Source of the DNA: CAYYNP01 sp964472545
Lineage (GTDB): Bacteria > Planctomycetota > Planctomycetia > Pirellulales > Thermoguttaceae
NCBI GenBank assembly: GCA_964472545.1
Contig: CAYYNP010000011.1
Coordinates: forward strand, 8,001 to 72,000
Direction: 5' to 3'
DNA: 64,000 bases
Shown here piece by piece: positions 54,049-62,691 of the stretch (the stretch's first letter is position 1; every line of letters starts with the position of its first letter). The notes under the pieces are model-generated. The model saw only the letters and a list, made by a program, of their open reading frames with translations. It did not search any database and was not told where the DNA came from. Made by a program: the position numbers and the translations under genes.

Positions 54049-55215
54049 ATGCCCGATCGCCCCAAATTCCTGTTCGCCACCTGCCAGCGTGGCGCAGAGC
54101 GGGCCGTCAAGGGGGAGTTGACGCGGCGATGGCCGGAGTTTCGCTTTGCCTTCTCGCGGCCGGGGTTCTTGACGTTTCGGCTGCCGGAAGATCATCACCT
54201 GCCGGCGGCGTTCGATCTGCGGAGCGTGTTCGCCCGGACGTTCGGCTTCTCGCTGGGCAAGGCCGACGGCAACGACGCCCAGCAGCGCGCCCGTCAGGTT
54301 TGGCAGATCGTCGGCGAGGTGCCCGTGCAGCGGATTCACGTCTGGCAACGGGAGGGGAACTCGGTCGGACCATCCACAGAACCGACCGGTGAGGACGTCG
54401 CAACGGCCACGCCCAGTCTCGCAGCGGAGGCCGAAGCCGCGATCCGGCGGCAATGTCCCCGGCCGGACGACCTGGCAGCGGACACCGGAGACGAACCCCC
54501 GCCCCCCGATCCCTCGCCCCCCGATCCCTCGCCCGCCGAACGCGGCGACTTGGTCTTGGATTGCATCCTCGTCGAGCCCGACCAGTGGTGGGTGGGCTAT
54601 CATCGGGCCGTGTCCGTGCCGTCGCGATGGCCCGGCGGGACGTTCCCTCTCGAGTTGCCCGAACACGCCGTCAGCCGGGCGTGGTTGAAGATGGAAGAGG
54701 CCCTGCGGTGGTCGCAACTGCCGATCCGCGCCGACGCCCGCGTGGCCGAGATCGGCAGCGCACCCGGCGGAGCCAGCCAGGCCTTGTTGGACCGCCGGCT
54801 GAGGGTCACCGGCATCGATCCGGCCGAGATGCACGCCGACGTGCTGGCCCATCCGGAATTCACGCACCTGCGTCGCCGGGTCAAGGAGGTCCGCCGCCGG
54901 GAGTTCCGCAAGATCCGCTGGCTGACGGCCGACATGAACGTCGCGCCGTCGTACACGCTCGACGCCGTCGGGCGGATTGTGACCCATCGTGAGATCAGCA
55001 TCCGCGGGCTTCTGCTGACGTTGAAGCTTCCCGAGTGGAAGTTGGCCGAACAGGTGCCCGAGTTTCTCGAACGGGTTCGCGGGTGGGGCTACAACGTGGT
55101 GCGGGCGCGTCAACTGGTGCATAACCGCCAGGAGCTTTGCGTGGCCGCGCTGCAACGCCCCTTCCGCCGCAAGCCCACCGGCAAACGGCGGGAGAAGCGA
55201 GCCGGTACTGTCTAG
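54049..55215 (+). CDS. RlmM-like rRNA 2'-O-methyltransferase
   Basis: 388 residues. The N-terminal part (FATCQRGAERAVKGELTRRWPEFRFAFSRPG) resembles a THUMP-like region of RlmM. The Rossmann methyltransferase domain has AEIGSAPGGASQALLDR near 240 and VTGIDPAEMH, LTADMN, LLTLKLPEWKL. A Pro/Asp low-complexity stretch (PPPPDPSPPDPSP) from a 14-nt DNA direct repeat is inserted near 150-160. Likely methylates 23S rRNA. A basic tail ends the protein. Divergent from the DNA methyltransferase, 126 nt apart. Confidence 0.82.
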   Translation: MPDRPKFLFATCQRGAERAVKGELTRRWPEFRFAFSRPGFLTFRLPEDHHLPAAFDLRSVFARTFGFSLGKADGNDAQQRARQVWQIVGEVPVQRIHVWQREGNSVGPSTEPTGEDVATATPSLAAEAEAAIRRQCPRPDDLAADTGDEPPPPDPSPPDPSPAERGDLVLDCILVEPDQWWVGYHRAVSVPSRWPGGTFPLELPEHAVSRAWLKMEEALRWSQLPIRADARVAEIGSAPGGASQALLDRRLRVTGIDPAEMHADVLAHPEFTHLRRRVKEVRRREFRKIRWLTADMNVAPSYTLDAVGRIVTHREISIRGLLLTLKLPEWKLAEQVPEFLERVRGWGYNVVRARQLVHNRQELCVAALQRPFRRKPTGKRREKRAGTV

Positions 55216-55560
55216 CCAAGTTGCCTAGTCATGTTTACCTGACGGCTTCACATGCAGTTTCACTATTGTGCGGCAGATAGGCGCTTTTACGACTCAAGGC
55301 AAGGCACGTGTTGCGCCGATCCACGCCCTATGATCGGTACTCCACGTGCAGCCCGTTGGCGGATTGACCGTGACGTAGCCCCTCCCTAGAATGGTCATAG
55401 CCCGGCCGGCCACGCCGGGTCTTGCGTCGAAGCCGACCTTCGGCATCCCCCCGAACGTTACCCACCTGTAAATCGCCAGCCATTCCAGTCCGGCCGCGTG
55501 CGGCGTCGCGTGAGGGCGGCGCCGATACAGCGATGTGAGCAACACCAGAGGAGACTTGCA
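55216..55560. other. Intergenic region, 345 nt
   Basis: Between the RlmM-like gene and the GND-Y repeat protein, both plus strand. No gene, repeat or hairpin terminator was recognised. A promoter for the downstream pair is expected near its end. Confidence 0.4.
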
Positions 55561-57915
55561 ATGAGAGCAGGTTGTGCATCGTGGTCCCGGTCTCTGCGCA
55601 TTCTTGTCGTGCTGGCCGCGTCCGCGTTGGCCGTGGTGCTGGTGTCCGGCACGCTGGCGGCCGTCTCCGGGGAAGATGCGGTGACCTCGAGTGGCGACGC
55701 TCCGGCGGATCCGACGCCGGATAGGGACCTGCGTCCCGAGATCTCCGAAGACCCCGAAATCTCCGAGAGATCTGAAGACGCACGCGGCGAGTCGGAGCCG
55801 CAAGGTACGGCGGGGTCGGGCGAAACGTCGGAGTCGCCGGGCGAGACGGAGGCCGATGACGATGCGGCCGATGACGATGCGGCCGATGACGATGCGGCGG
55901 CTGGCGATTCGGCGGCTGGCGAGGAAGCCGCCGCAGACCAGGTGCCCGAGTGGGTCGGCGAGCGGCTGGCCGCGGCGATGGTCGACTTGCTGACCAAGGA
56001 GATCCGCGACGGTTTGCAGCGGCGCAAGATCGACAGCAAATTCTCCCGCTTCCGCACCTACGCCGGCAACCGCCTCAGCGCCACGGCCCGCCCGTCCGGC
56101 TCCGAGTTGACCGGCTACTGCCGGCTTCAGTGGTACGCCCACCTGCTGCGCAACCCGCTGAAGGCGCCGGTCGAAGCCGAGGAGTTCACCCGCAAGCTGC
56201 ACATGTCGGTGCTCGACGGCCGCGACGGTTTGGCGGAGGTGATGGCCGTGGCCTCCGAGAAGCTCGACCTTGGGCGTCGCGAGCCGAAGGCGTATGTCGA
56301 GGTGGCCTCGAGCGACGACGCCCTGGAAGTGATCGAGCGAGCGTTGACCGAAGCCCAGTTGGAGTACTGTGCGGCGTTGGCCCCGTTGACCAAGAGCGAG
56401 ATCCTCACGCTCTCGACGAAGCTCAACCCGATCTTTACCACGCAGAACCGCGTGGGACACACGCTGCAAAGCCGCAGTACCGGCCGGATGCTGCTGCGGC
56501 TGCTGGGCAAGATGGATCGGGTGGCCCTGCATCGCGCGGCCGAAGCCTTGGTGCCGATTGCCGATCGGAAGCTGCTCGAACACCTCCGCTCGCTGTCGAC
56601 CGACGAGGCGGCCACCGTCGAGGGCGTTACCGGCGACGTGGCCCGGCGGATCGACACGCCCAGCGGTGCGATCGTGATCGGTGGTCCCGGCAAGACCGTC
56701 TATCAACTCGACAAGATGCCGGGCGTTAACGTGGTGATCGACGTCGGCGGCGGCGACGTCTACTACGAAGGGAGCGCCTCGCTGAAGCGGCCCGTGCTGA
56801 TCGTGATCGATCTGGCCGGCGACGACGCCTACGAAGCTCAGACGCCCGGCGTGCAGGGCTCGGCGATCCTCGGCGTGTCGATGCTGTTGGACTTCGACGG
56901 CAACGACGTCTATCGGGCGAAGGACATGGCCCAGGGGTGTTGTCTGGCCGGAGCGGGGATTCTCGTCGACTACGCCGGAAACGACACTTACGTGGGCGTC
57001 CGCCGGGTGCAAGGCGTGGCGATGGGCGGCCTGGGGATCTGCATCGACCGGGCCGGCAACGACCGCTATCACGCCGCCCTGTGGTCGCAAGGCGTCGGCA
57101 ATCCCTGGGGCTTCGGCATGCTCGACGACGTGGCCGGCAACGACACCTACTACACCGGCGGCATGTACCTGAACTCCTACCTCGACGACGACGCCCCCAC
57201 GCCCGGCTACGAAGGTTGGGGCCAGGGGATGGGCGGCGGATTGCGGGCGGTGGCCGACGGCGGCGTGGGCGTGTTGCTCGAAGGCGACGGCGACGACGTC
57301 TACGAGTACGATTACCTTTCGCACGGCGGCGGCTATTGGTGCGGCGTCGGTTTCGCCCGCGACTTCGGCGGCAACGACCAGCGGCTGGGCGCCACGCGCA
57401 GGGCCTACGCCGGCGGGCCGCGGACGCAGCGGCGCTATCAACGGTTCGGCAACGGCTTCGGCTGCCACTACGCGTTGGGATTCCTGTTCGACGACAAGGG
57501 CAACGATACCTACAACGGCACGATCATGTCGCTTGGCTACGCCTGGGATTGTGCCGTGGGATACCTTTGTGATTTTGGCGGAGACGATCGCTACAGCGGC
57601 ACCGAAGGCAACGGGGCCCAGATGGGCATGGGCGTGCTGTTCGATTATGACGGGGACGACGTCTACCTGGGCACCAAGCAGGGCCGCGCTTCGTCGGGGA
57701 TTTCCTACCACGACCTACCCTACTGCGGCGGCAACTTCAGTTTCGTGGTCGACTACGGCGGCACCGACAAGTACGGCTGCGGTGCCCGCAACAACAGCTA
57801 CCTGACGCGTTACACGTCCGGCGGCTTCCTGATCGACCGCCCCAAGCAGACCGAAACCAACGGTACCAACGGTACGGCCGACAAGCCGATCGCCCGCACC
57901 GCTTCCGGATCGTAA
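55561..57915 (+). CDS. Secreted protein with GND-Y type tandem repeats
   Basis: 784 residues from the ATG at 55561 (GAGGAG upstream). Signal-like helix (ILVVLAASALAVVLVSG), acidic linker of about 90 residues including three ADDDA units from a 15-bp DNA repeat, a helical domain (about 125-360), then about ten repeats of 25-35 residues at about 380-760. The repeat pattern is G-D/N-D-x-Y, spacer, QG, then G-G-L-D-x-G-N-D (DYAGNDTYVG, DRAGNDRYHA, DFGGDDRYSG). It probably folds as a Ca-binding or beta-solenoid array. Role unknown. The next gene has a similar acidic linker. Confidence 0.8.
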   Translation: MRAGCASWSRSLRILVVLAASALAVVLVSGTLAAVSGEDAVTSSGDAPADPTPDRDLRPEISEDPEISERSEDARGESEPQGTAGSGETSESPGETEADDDAADDDAADDDAAAGDSAAGEEAAADQVPEWVGERLAAAMVDLLTKEIRDGLQRRKIDSKFSRFRTYAGNRLSATARPSGSELTGYCRLQWYAHLLRNPLKAPVEAEEFTRKLHMSVLDGRDGLAEVMAVASEKLDLGRREPKAYVEVASSDDALEVIERALTEAQLEYCAALAPLTKSEILTLSTKLNPIFTTQNRVGHTLQSRSTGRMLLRLLGKMDRVALHRAAEALVPIADRKLLEHLRSLSTDEAATVEGVTGDVARRIDTPSGAIVIGGPGKTVYQLDKMPGVNVVIDVGGGDVYYEGSASLKRPVLIVIDLAGDDAYEAQTPGVQGSAILGVSMLLDFDGNDVYRAKDMAQGCCLAGAGILVDYAGNDTYVGVRRVQGVAMGGLGICIDRAGNDRYHAALWSQGVGNPWGFGMLDDVAGNDTYYTGGMYLNSYLDDDAPTPGYEGWGQGMGGGLRAVADGGVGVLLEGDGDDVYEYDYLSHGGGYWCGVGFARDFGGNDQRLGATRRAYAGGPRTQRRYQRFGNGFGCHYALGFLFDDKGNDTYNGTIMSLGYAWDCAVGYLCDFGGDDRYSGTEGNGAQMGMGVLFDYDGDDVYLGTKQGRASSGISYHDLPYCGGNFSFVVDYGGTDKYGCGARNNSYLTRYTSGGFLIDRPKQTETNGTNGTADKPIARTASGS
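55855..55899 (+). repeat. 15-bp tandem repeat inside the acidic linker
   Basis: Three units of GATGACGATGCGGCC (the last ends in G) encoding DDDAA. In frame, so copy-number change would lengthen the linker without breaking the gene. Confidence 0.9.
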
Positions 57916-58050
57916 ACGTGGGGCAAGCATCTTGCTTGCCAATTGGAGCCTCACCACAACCGCAAGCTGGAAGCTCACGCCACTAGACCGTCGCCCCGAA
58001 ACTCAGCCCTACTGTTTGCACGAGCCAATTCCTGCGAGGAAACTCCTGCC

Positions 58051-59523
58051 ATGTTGCGTACGATGAAGGCCCCGTTGCTGATCCTGCTGTTGATCGCGTT
58101 GCCGGTCGGTGCGGTGGCGATTGTCCCCTCCGGCGAGCCGACGCCTACCGAGACGGAGAAAGCCGCGGCCACACCAGGGCCGATCCTGGTAATGCCCGAT
58201 CCGGCCTATCGCAGCCAGCCGATCCCGGAGTCCGCGCCGGATACGGCCGAGCCGGCGGACTCTGCCGCGGCCGAATCCCCCGCGGAAGATCCCGGCGATG
58301 AAACGCCGGGGGCCTCGAACTCCACCGATGAACCGGCCTCCGACGAACCGGCGGCCGGGGAATCCAAGCCCACCGATGAAGCGGTCGATGAAGACGCGGT
58401 CGACGCAGATGCCGGCGACGAGGATCCCGGCGACGATGGCACCACCGAGGCAACACCCCAGACTCCGCCCGAGCCCGAGCCGAAGCCCAAACGGGTCCTC
58501 TCGCCCGAGATGATCAAGATGCGCGACCGAGTCCGCCGCACGCTGGACCATCACCATCGGCTGATGCTCTCCACCAGAAGCAACACGGCCACCGAGATCA
58601 TGCACGCGTGTCTGGCCTTTGGATGTCAGACGGACGTCTATCGCGGCGGCGGCTCTTCTGCCGGCCAGAAGGTCAACGGGGTGACCTGCCTCTGCTGGAA
58701 CTACGCGTGCGGCGGGTATCAGCCGTTGGTGGTCAGCCGGGGCACGATCGCCGCCAAGATCGGCTACGGGCTGCAAGAGCGGCCCTCGCAGTTGTTGGCC
58801 GTGTTGGCGTTGGCCCGCGTGCCGGACGACTACCCGATGCGCGTGGGCGAGGACGTCCGCAGCGTGGCCGATCTGGTCGAGCACGAGAAGCTCACCTGCC
58901 GTAGCGGGACCGACCTGTCGCTGAAGCTAGTCGGCCTGGCGCGCTACGTCGACGGCGACGCCACCTGGCAGAACGATCGGGGCGAAACCTGGTCGATCGA
59001 GCGGATTATCAAAGAGGAGATCGCCAAGCCGGTGATCACCGAAGTCGACGGCGGCATGCACCGCCTGATGGGTGTGAGCTGCGCCGTCGCGCGGCGTACA
59101 CAACTGAAAAAGCCGATCGACGGCCAGTACCAGCGGGCGCAGAAGTTCATCGACGAGTACCACGAGTACGCGATGAAACTGCAAAACGCCGACGGGAGTT
59201 GGGGGCCGCGATTCCTGGCCTCGCGCGAAACCGGCCGCGACCACGTCGCCCAACTTCGCGCCAACGGCCACGTGCTCGAGTGGTTGGCGGTCTCCTTGCC
59301 CGAGGAGCAGTTGGAAGACGCGCGGGTGGCCCGTTCGTTGACGTACGTCACCAACCTGCTGAACTCCAGCCGCTACCGCAGCAGTGTGCGAACCTACGGC
59401 ACGCGCGAGATCGGGGCCGTGATGCACGCCCTGCACGCGTTGCGAATCTACAACGACCGTTTCTTCAAGCCGGCCGATGAAGAACCCGAGCCCGAGCCGG
59501 TCTTGCAGGCCGCCCGGCCGTGA
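58051..59523 (+). CDS. Secreted protein with acidic linker and helical-toroid-like domain
   Basis: 490 residues from the ATG at 58051 (GAGGAAA upstream). Signal peptide (LLILLLIALPVGAVAI), a Glu/Asp/Pro/Ala-rich linker (about 25-145), then a helical domain (about 150-470). NADGSWGPRF and CLAFGCQTDVYRGGG recall the QW-type helical toroids of terpene cyclase-like and prenyltransferase-like proteins, but no catalytic DxDD motif is seen. Paired Cys (LCWNYACGG) may form a disulfide. Likely works outside the cytoplasm with the preceding GND-Y protein. Not assigned. Confidence 0.75.
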   Translation: MLRTMKAPLLILLLIALPVGAVAIVPSGEPTPTETEKAAATPGPILVMPDPAYRSQPIPESAPDTAEPADSAAAESPAEDPGDETPGASNSTDEPASDEPAAGESKPTDEAVDEDAVDADAGDEDPGDDGTTEATPQTPPEPEPKPKRVLSPEMIKMRDRVRRTLDHHHRLMLSTRSNTATEIMHACLAFGCQTDVYRGGGSSAGQKVNGVTCLCWNYACGGYQPLVVSRGTIAAKIGYGLQERPSQLLAVLALARVPDDYPMRVGEDVRSVADLVEHEKLTCRSGTDLSLKLVGLARYVDGDATWQNDRGETWSIERIIKEEIAKPVITEVDGGMHRLMGVSCAVARRTQLKKPIDGQYQRAQKFIDEYHEYAMKLQNADGSWGPRFLASRETGRDHVAQLRANGHVLEWLAVSLPEEQLEDARVARSLTYVTNLLNSSRYRSSVRTYGTREIGAVMHALHALRIYNDRFFKPADEEPEPEPVLQAARP

Positions 59524-59553
59524 GGTGGCGGGGAGTAGGAACACACGGGGTGG

Positions 59554-59580
59554 CTGGGGCAAAGCGCAGCGGTGCCCCAG
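59554..59580. repeat. Single copy of the CTGGGGCA palindromic element
   Basis: 27 nt identical to the left arm at 17332-17358, 30 nt after the stop of 58051-59523. Confidence 0.85.
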
Positions 59581-59607
59581 GAAAGCTCGCCGTCTGGGGC
59601 ATGACCT

Positions 59608-59633
59608 CGTTCCCAAACTCCGGTTTGGGAACG
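59608..59633. repeat. Palindrome of the CCCAAAC-loop-GTTTGGG family
   Basis: 11-bp stem (CGTTCCCAAAC), loop TCCG. A degenerate copy follows at about 59694-59722. Together with the CTGGGGCA element it fills the gap between two convergent genes. Confidence 0.8.
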
Positions 59634-59753
59634 CACGTCATCGACGTACCGCTATCGGTTCCCCAGAACGCCATGCGGAGCCTGGCCGACGCCCGTTCCC
59701 AAACGGGAGCTTGGAAACCCGTTGCGGAGTAGGAGCAACGGTCACCAGTTCGG

Positions 59754-60980
59754 CTACGCCGTTTCCAACGCCATCCGCCGACACTGCTGCGCGATCATCA
59801 GATCTTCGCGGGTGTGAATCACCAACACCCGGGCCGGCGAAACGTCGGCCGCGATATCGGCGTCGCCGCGGCAGTAGTCGTTACGAGAGTCGTCGAGCGT
59901 TACGCCCAAGAAGCCAAGGTCTCGGCACACCTCCCGCCGCAGCCGGGCCGAGTTCTCGCCGATGCCGCCGGTGAAGACCAGCGCGTCGAGCCCTCCGAGC
60001 GCGGCGGCCAGTGCGCCGATCGTGGTTCTCACGCGATAGGCGTAGACGTCCAGCGCGAGCTGCGCCCGGGCGTGGCCTTCCGCTGCGGCCGTTTCCACCT
60101 GACGGAAATCGGACGACACGCCGGAGATACCCAGCAGGCCGGACCGCTTGTGCAACACCTCGTCGAGTTCTTCCACCGAAAGCCCCTTCTCCCGCATCGC
60201 GTAGAGCAAAATGCCCGGGTCGACCGTGCCGCTGCGGGTGCCCATCACCAGGCCTTCCAGCGGCGTGAAGCCCATGGTGTTGGTCAGGGCCGTTTGGCCG
60301 CGGACGGCGGTGGCCGACGCGCCGCGCCCGAGGTGGCAGATCACCGTCCGCAGCTTCTCGTCGTCGCGGCCGAGCATCTCCGCCACCCGCGACGTGCAAT
60401 AGGCGTGGCTGGTGCCGTGGAAGCCGTAGCGGCGGACGTCCCATTGCTCGAGCCATTCGTACGGCAACGGATAGACGTAGGCACACGGCGGTACGTCGGC
60501 GAAGAAGGCCGTATCGAACAGCCCCACCATCAACGCGCCGGGCAAGGCCGCTTCGGTGGCCTCGATCGCCTCGAGCCCCGGCGGGATGTGCAGCGGGGCC
60601 AGGTGGGCGTTGCCGGCGATAGTCCGCTTCATCGCCGCGTCGATCCGCACCGGCCGGCGGATCTCCTTGCCGCCGTGAATCAGCCGATGGCCGACCACCC
60701 GGATCGAACGGCCCGAGCCAACGTGCCCCGTAGCGTGCCCCGTGCCGACCAGCCCCGACTCTCGCAACAATTCCAACGCCGCCACCACGCCGGCCCGATA
60801 ATCCGGCGCATCGAGTTCCCGCCGCAGCGGCTCGCCCTTTTGCGGCGAAAGCGTGACCACGGCCCGGTGCGCTTCGCCGGCCCAGTCGAGCATGCCCCGG
60901 GCGATCGGCTCGAGCGTATCGAAGCCAAACAGCCCAAACTTCACGCTGCTCGAACCGGCGTTGATAACGAGGATGCTCAT
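59754..60980 (-). CDS. ackA: Acetate kinase
   Basis: 408 residues from the ATG at 60980 (GGAAAG upstream); the frame continues upstream to 61142 but the enzyme begins at SILVINAGSSSVKF. Converts acetyl phosphate and ADP to acetate and ATP, or the reverse. Landmarks: VVGHRLIHGG, LMVGLFDTAFF, RYGFHGTSHAYC, VICHLGRGAS, FTPLEGLVMGTRSGTVDP, ALVFTGGIGENS. No pta is adjacent. Cytoplasmic. Confidence 0.95.
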   Translation of the reverse strand: MSILVINAGSSSVKFGLFGFDTLEPIARGMLDWAGEAHRAVVTLSPQKGEPLRRELDAPDYRAGVVAALELLRESGLVGTGHATGHVGSGRSIRVVGHRLIHGGKEIRRPVRIDAAMKRTIAGNAHLAPLHIPPGLEAIEATEAALPGALMVGLFDTAFFADVPPCAYVYPLPYEWLEQWDVRRYGFHGTSHAYCTSRVAEMLGRDDEKLRTVICHLGRGASATAVRGQTALTNTMGFTPLEGLVMGTRSGTVDPGILLYAMREKGLSVEELDEVLHKRSGLLGISGVSSDFRQVETAAAEGHARAQLALDVYAYRVRTTIGALAAALGGLDALVFTGGIGENSARLRREVCRDLGFLGVTLDDSRNDYCRGDADIAADVSPARVLVIHTREDLMIAQQCRRMALETA

Positions 60981-61199
60981 GGCGTGCTTTCCGACGGAAG
61001 GCGATTTCGTTTCGAGGCTGGGGACATGTCGGCGGCTGGCGAAAGGATGGAAGTTAAGGAATTCCGGCCGTGTGGTCAAGGGACTTCTCGGCCCGGATTG
61101 TTTACGTTGCCGTTGCCCCCGTTTGTCCCCTGGGCATGGCACGGGGACGATGAAGGGTGCGGGACGTCACGATGCCTTGCCTTATGCTCGCAGGTTGCA

Positions 61200-61217
61200 G
61201 TAGACTGGCCGGCGTGG
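61200..61217 (+). promoter_or_regulatory. Conserved 18-nt leader, copy 2
   Basis: GTAGACTGGCCGGCGTGG, identical to 12714-12697 on the other strand, 31 nt before the paralogous SUMF1 lipoprotein gene. TTGCCT at 61177-61182, 18 nt before TAGACT, would be a poor -35. Confidence 0.45.
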
Positions 61218-61248
61218 GGCAAGGTCATTTCCTGGGAGGAGGATTGCC

Positions 61249-62190
61249 ATGCGGAGCTTAGCGATCTGGTCGGTAGTGCTCGGGCTGGCCGTGTCGTCCA
61301 CAGGTTGCGGAAAAGAGGCCGACGTAACCGGACCGACGGAAGGGACAACCGCGGCGGTGGACAGCGAGACCTCTGCGGGGAAGCCATCACCTCCCCCCGC
61401 TCCTGGCGTGACAACGGATCCTTCGCCAACGCCTCCCGATGAGACGCAGACAGATTTCCCAACCGACAAAGTCTTCACCAACTCGATCGGGATGAAACTG
61501 GTGCGGATCCCGGCGGGCGAGTTCATGATGGGCTCGCCTGATGCGGACTCAGCCGCCCGAGACGCCGAGAAGCCACAACACCGAGTTCGGATCACTAAGC
61601 CATTCTATCTTGGTATGTACGAGGTGACACAAGCGCAGTATGAGCAGGTGATGGGGAACAACCCCAGCTACCACAAGGCGTCGGGCTCCGAGGCACCGGT
61701 GGACCGGGCGACCTGGGAGGAAGCCGATGAGTTCTGCTGGGAGCTGTCAGACTTGCCTGAAGAGATCAAGATGGGCCGGCGCTATCGCCTGCCGACGGAA
61801 GCGGAGTGGGCGTACGCCGCTCGCGCCGGCAGCACAGGGACGTATTGCTACGGCGACGACGAATCACTCCTTGGCGACTACGCCTGGTGGGACGAGAACG
61901 CCGGCGCCAAGACGCATCCGGTAGGCCAGAAGAAGCCGAATGCCTGGGGCTTGTACGACGTACTCGGCAACGTGCGGGAATGGTGTGCAGACTGGTATCA
62001 GGTCGATTACTATGCGAGTTCCCCGACGGATGATCCGACGGGACCTTCCACGGGCTTGTACCGCGTGGAACGCGGCGCCCATTGGGGCGCCAGCGCGGCG
62101 TACATCCGTTCTGCCATCCGGACCCGGGCCGCTCCCGACTATCGGAGCACCGGCACCGGTTTTCGCGTAGCCCTGGTTCCGGCGGAGTAA
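61249..62190 (+). CDS. SUMF1-fold lipoprotein (paralogue)
   Basis: 313 residues. Lipoprotein signal LAVSSTGC (Cys near 20), Thr/Pro/Ser linker, and an FGE-like domain: VFTNSIGMKLVRIPAGEFMM, RVRITKPFYLGMYEVTQAQY, YRLPTEAEWAYAARAG, NVREWCADWY, TGFRVALVPAE. The active-site region ERGAHWGASAAYIRSAIRT has no cysteines, so no formylglycine formation is expected. Strong Shine-Dalgarno (GGGAGGAGG). Divergent from ackA. Confidence 0.88.
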   Translation: MRSLAIWSVVLGLAVSSTGCGKEADVTGPTEGTTAAVDSETSAGKPSPPPAPGVTTDPSPTPPDETQTDFPTDKVFTNSIGMKLVRIPAGEFMMGSPDADSAARDAEKPQHRVRITKPFYLGMYEVTQAQYEQVMGNNPSYHKASGSEAPVDRATWEEADEFCWELSDLPEEIKMGRRYRLPTEAEWAYAARAGSTGTYCYGDDESLLGDYAWWDENAGAKTHPVGQKKPNAWGLYDVLGNVREWCADWYQVDYYASSPTDDPTGPSTGLYRVERGAHWGASAAYIRSAIRTRAAPDYRSTGTGFRVALVPAE

Positions 62191-62691
62191 GCAGGCGTCG
62201 GATAGCAAAGGCGCCAAGGGGCGGCCGATGAATAACTTTCCGGTGTCAGTGATGGGTGGCTGGGGCATAGCGCAGCGGTGCCCCAGTTGTCCGGGTCCTG
62301 GGGCTTCGCTGCGCTCAGCCGCCAGCCACCCCAAATGGGGAAGTTATTCATCGGCCGCCCCTAAGGGCAATAAAGAGGGCATAACCAATCCTGTTCGGCA
62401 CAAGATTCGCGCCGTCACAACGAGAGAGTTGGCGTTGCGCGCCCCGCGACGGCATCCTGCCGATCGTCACCGATCTACTGGACGTGCCTGCCGAAGCGAT
62501 CGCGGAAATCTGCCGGCATCGCCGCCCATCTCGCGATCTCCGTTGGTTCCCTCCACCCCCGGTTCCGTTGTCTTCCCAATTGACGGACCTTGCGACGTTG
62601 GCTATGATGCGCGCCGACCGGGTGAACGCTGCGCCGGAACCAGCGTCCCGGCCCACCTGGCAAAAGCTATCCACTAGAGGTGAAGTCTCCG
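62191..62691. other. Intergenic region, 501 nt, with composite palindrome
   Basis: Contains the nested element at 62217-62362. The other 330 nt before cysK show no recognised gene; one frame crosses it but overlaps cysK out of frame. Confidence 0.55.
62217..62362. mobile_element. MITE-like composite: 22-bp terminal inverted repeats around a CTGGGGCA element
   Basis: Perfect 22-bp inverted repeats at 62217-62238 and 62341-62362 (outer bases AGGGGCGGCCGATGAATAAC) enclose about 100 nt with the 27-nt CTGGGGCA element (62260-62286, one mismatch) and a degenerate inverted copy (about 62298-62330). No target-site duplication was obvious. No transposase is present, so if mobile it depends on another element. 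Confidence 0.65.

Noticed and set aside
55294..57711. 805-codon minus-strand frame across the GND-Y repeat gene
   Set aside because: Antisense shadow with His/Val/Arg-rich periodicity that mirrors the real repeats; no start signal or domain.
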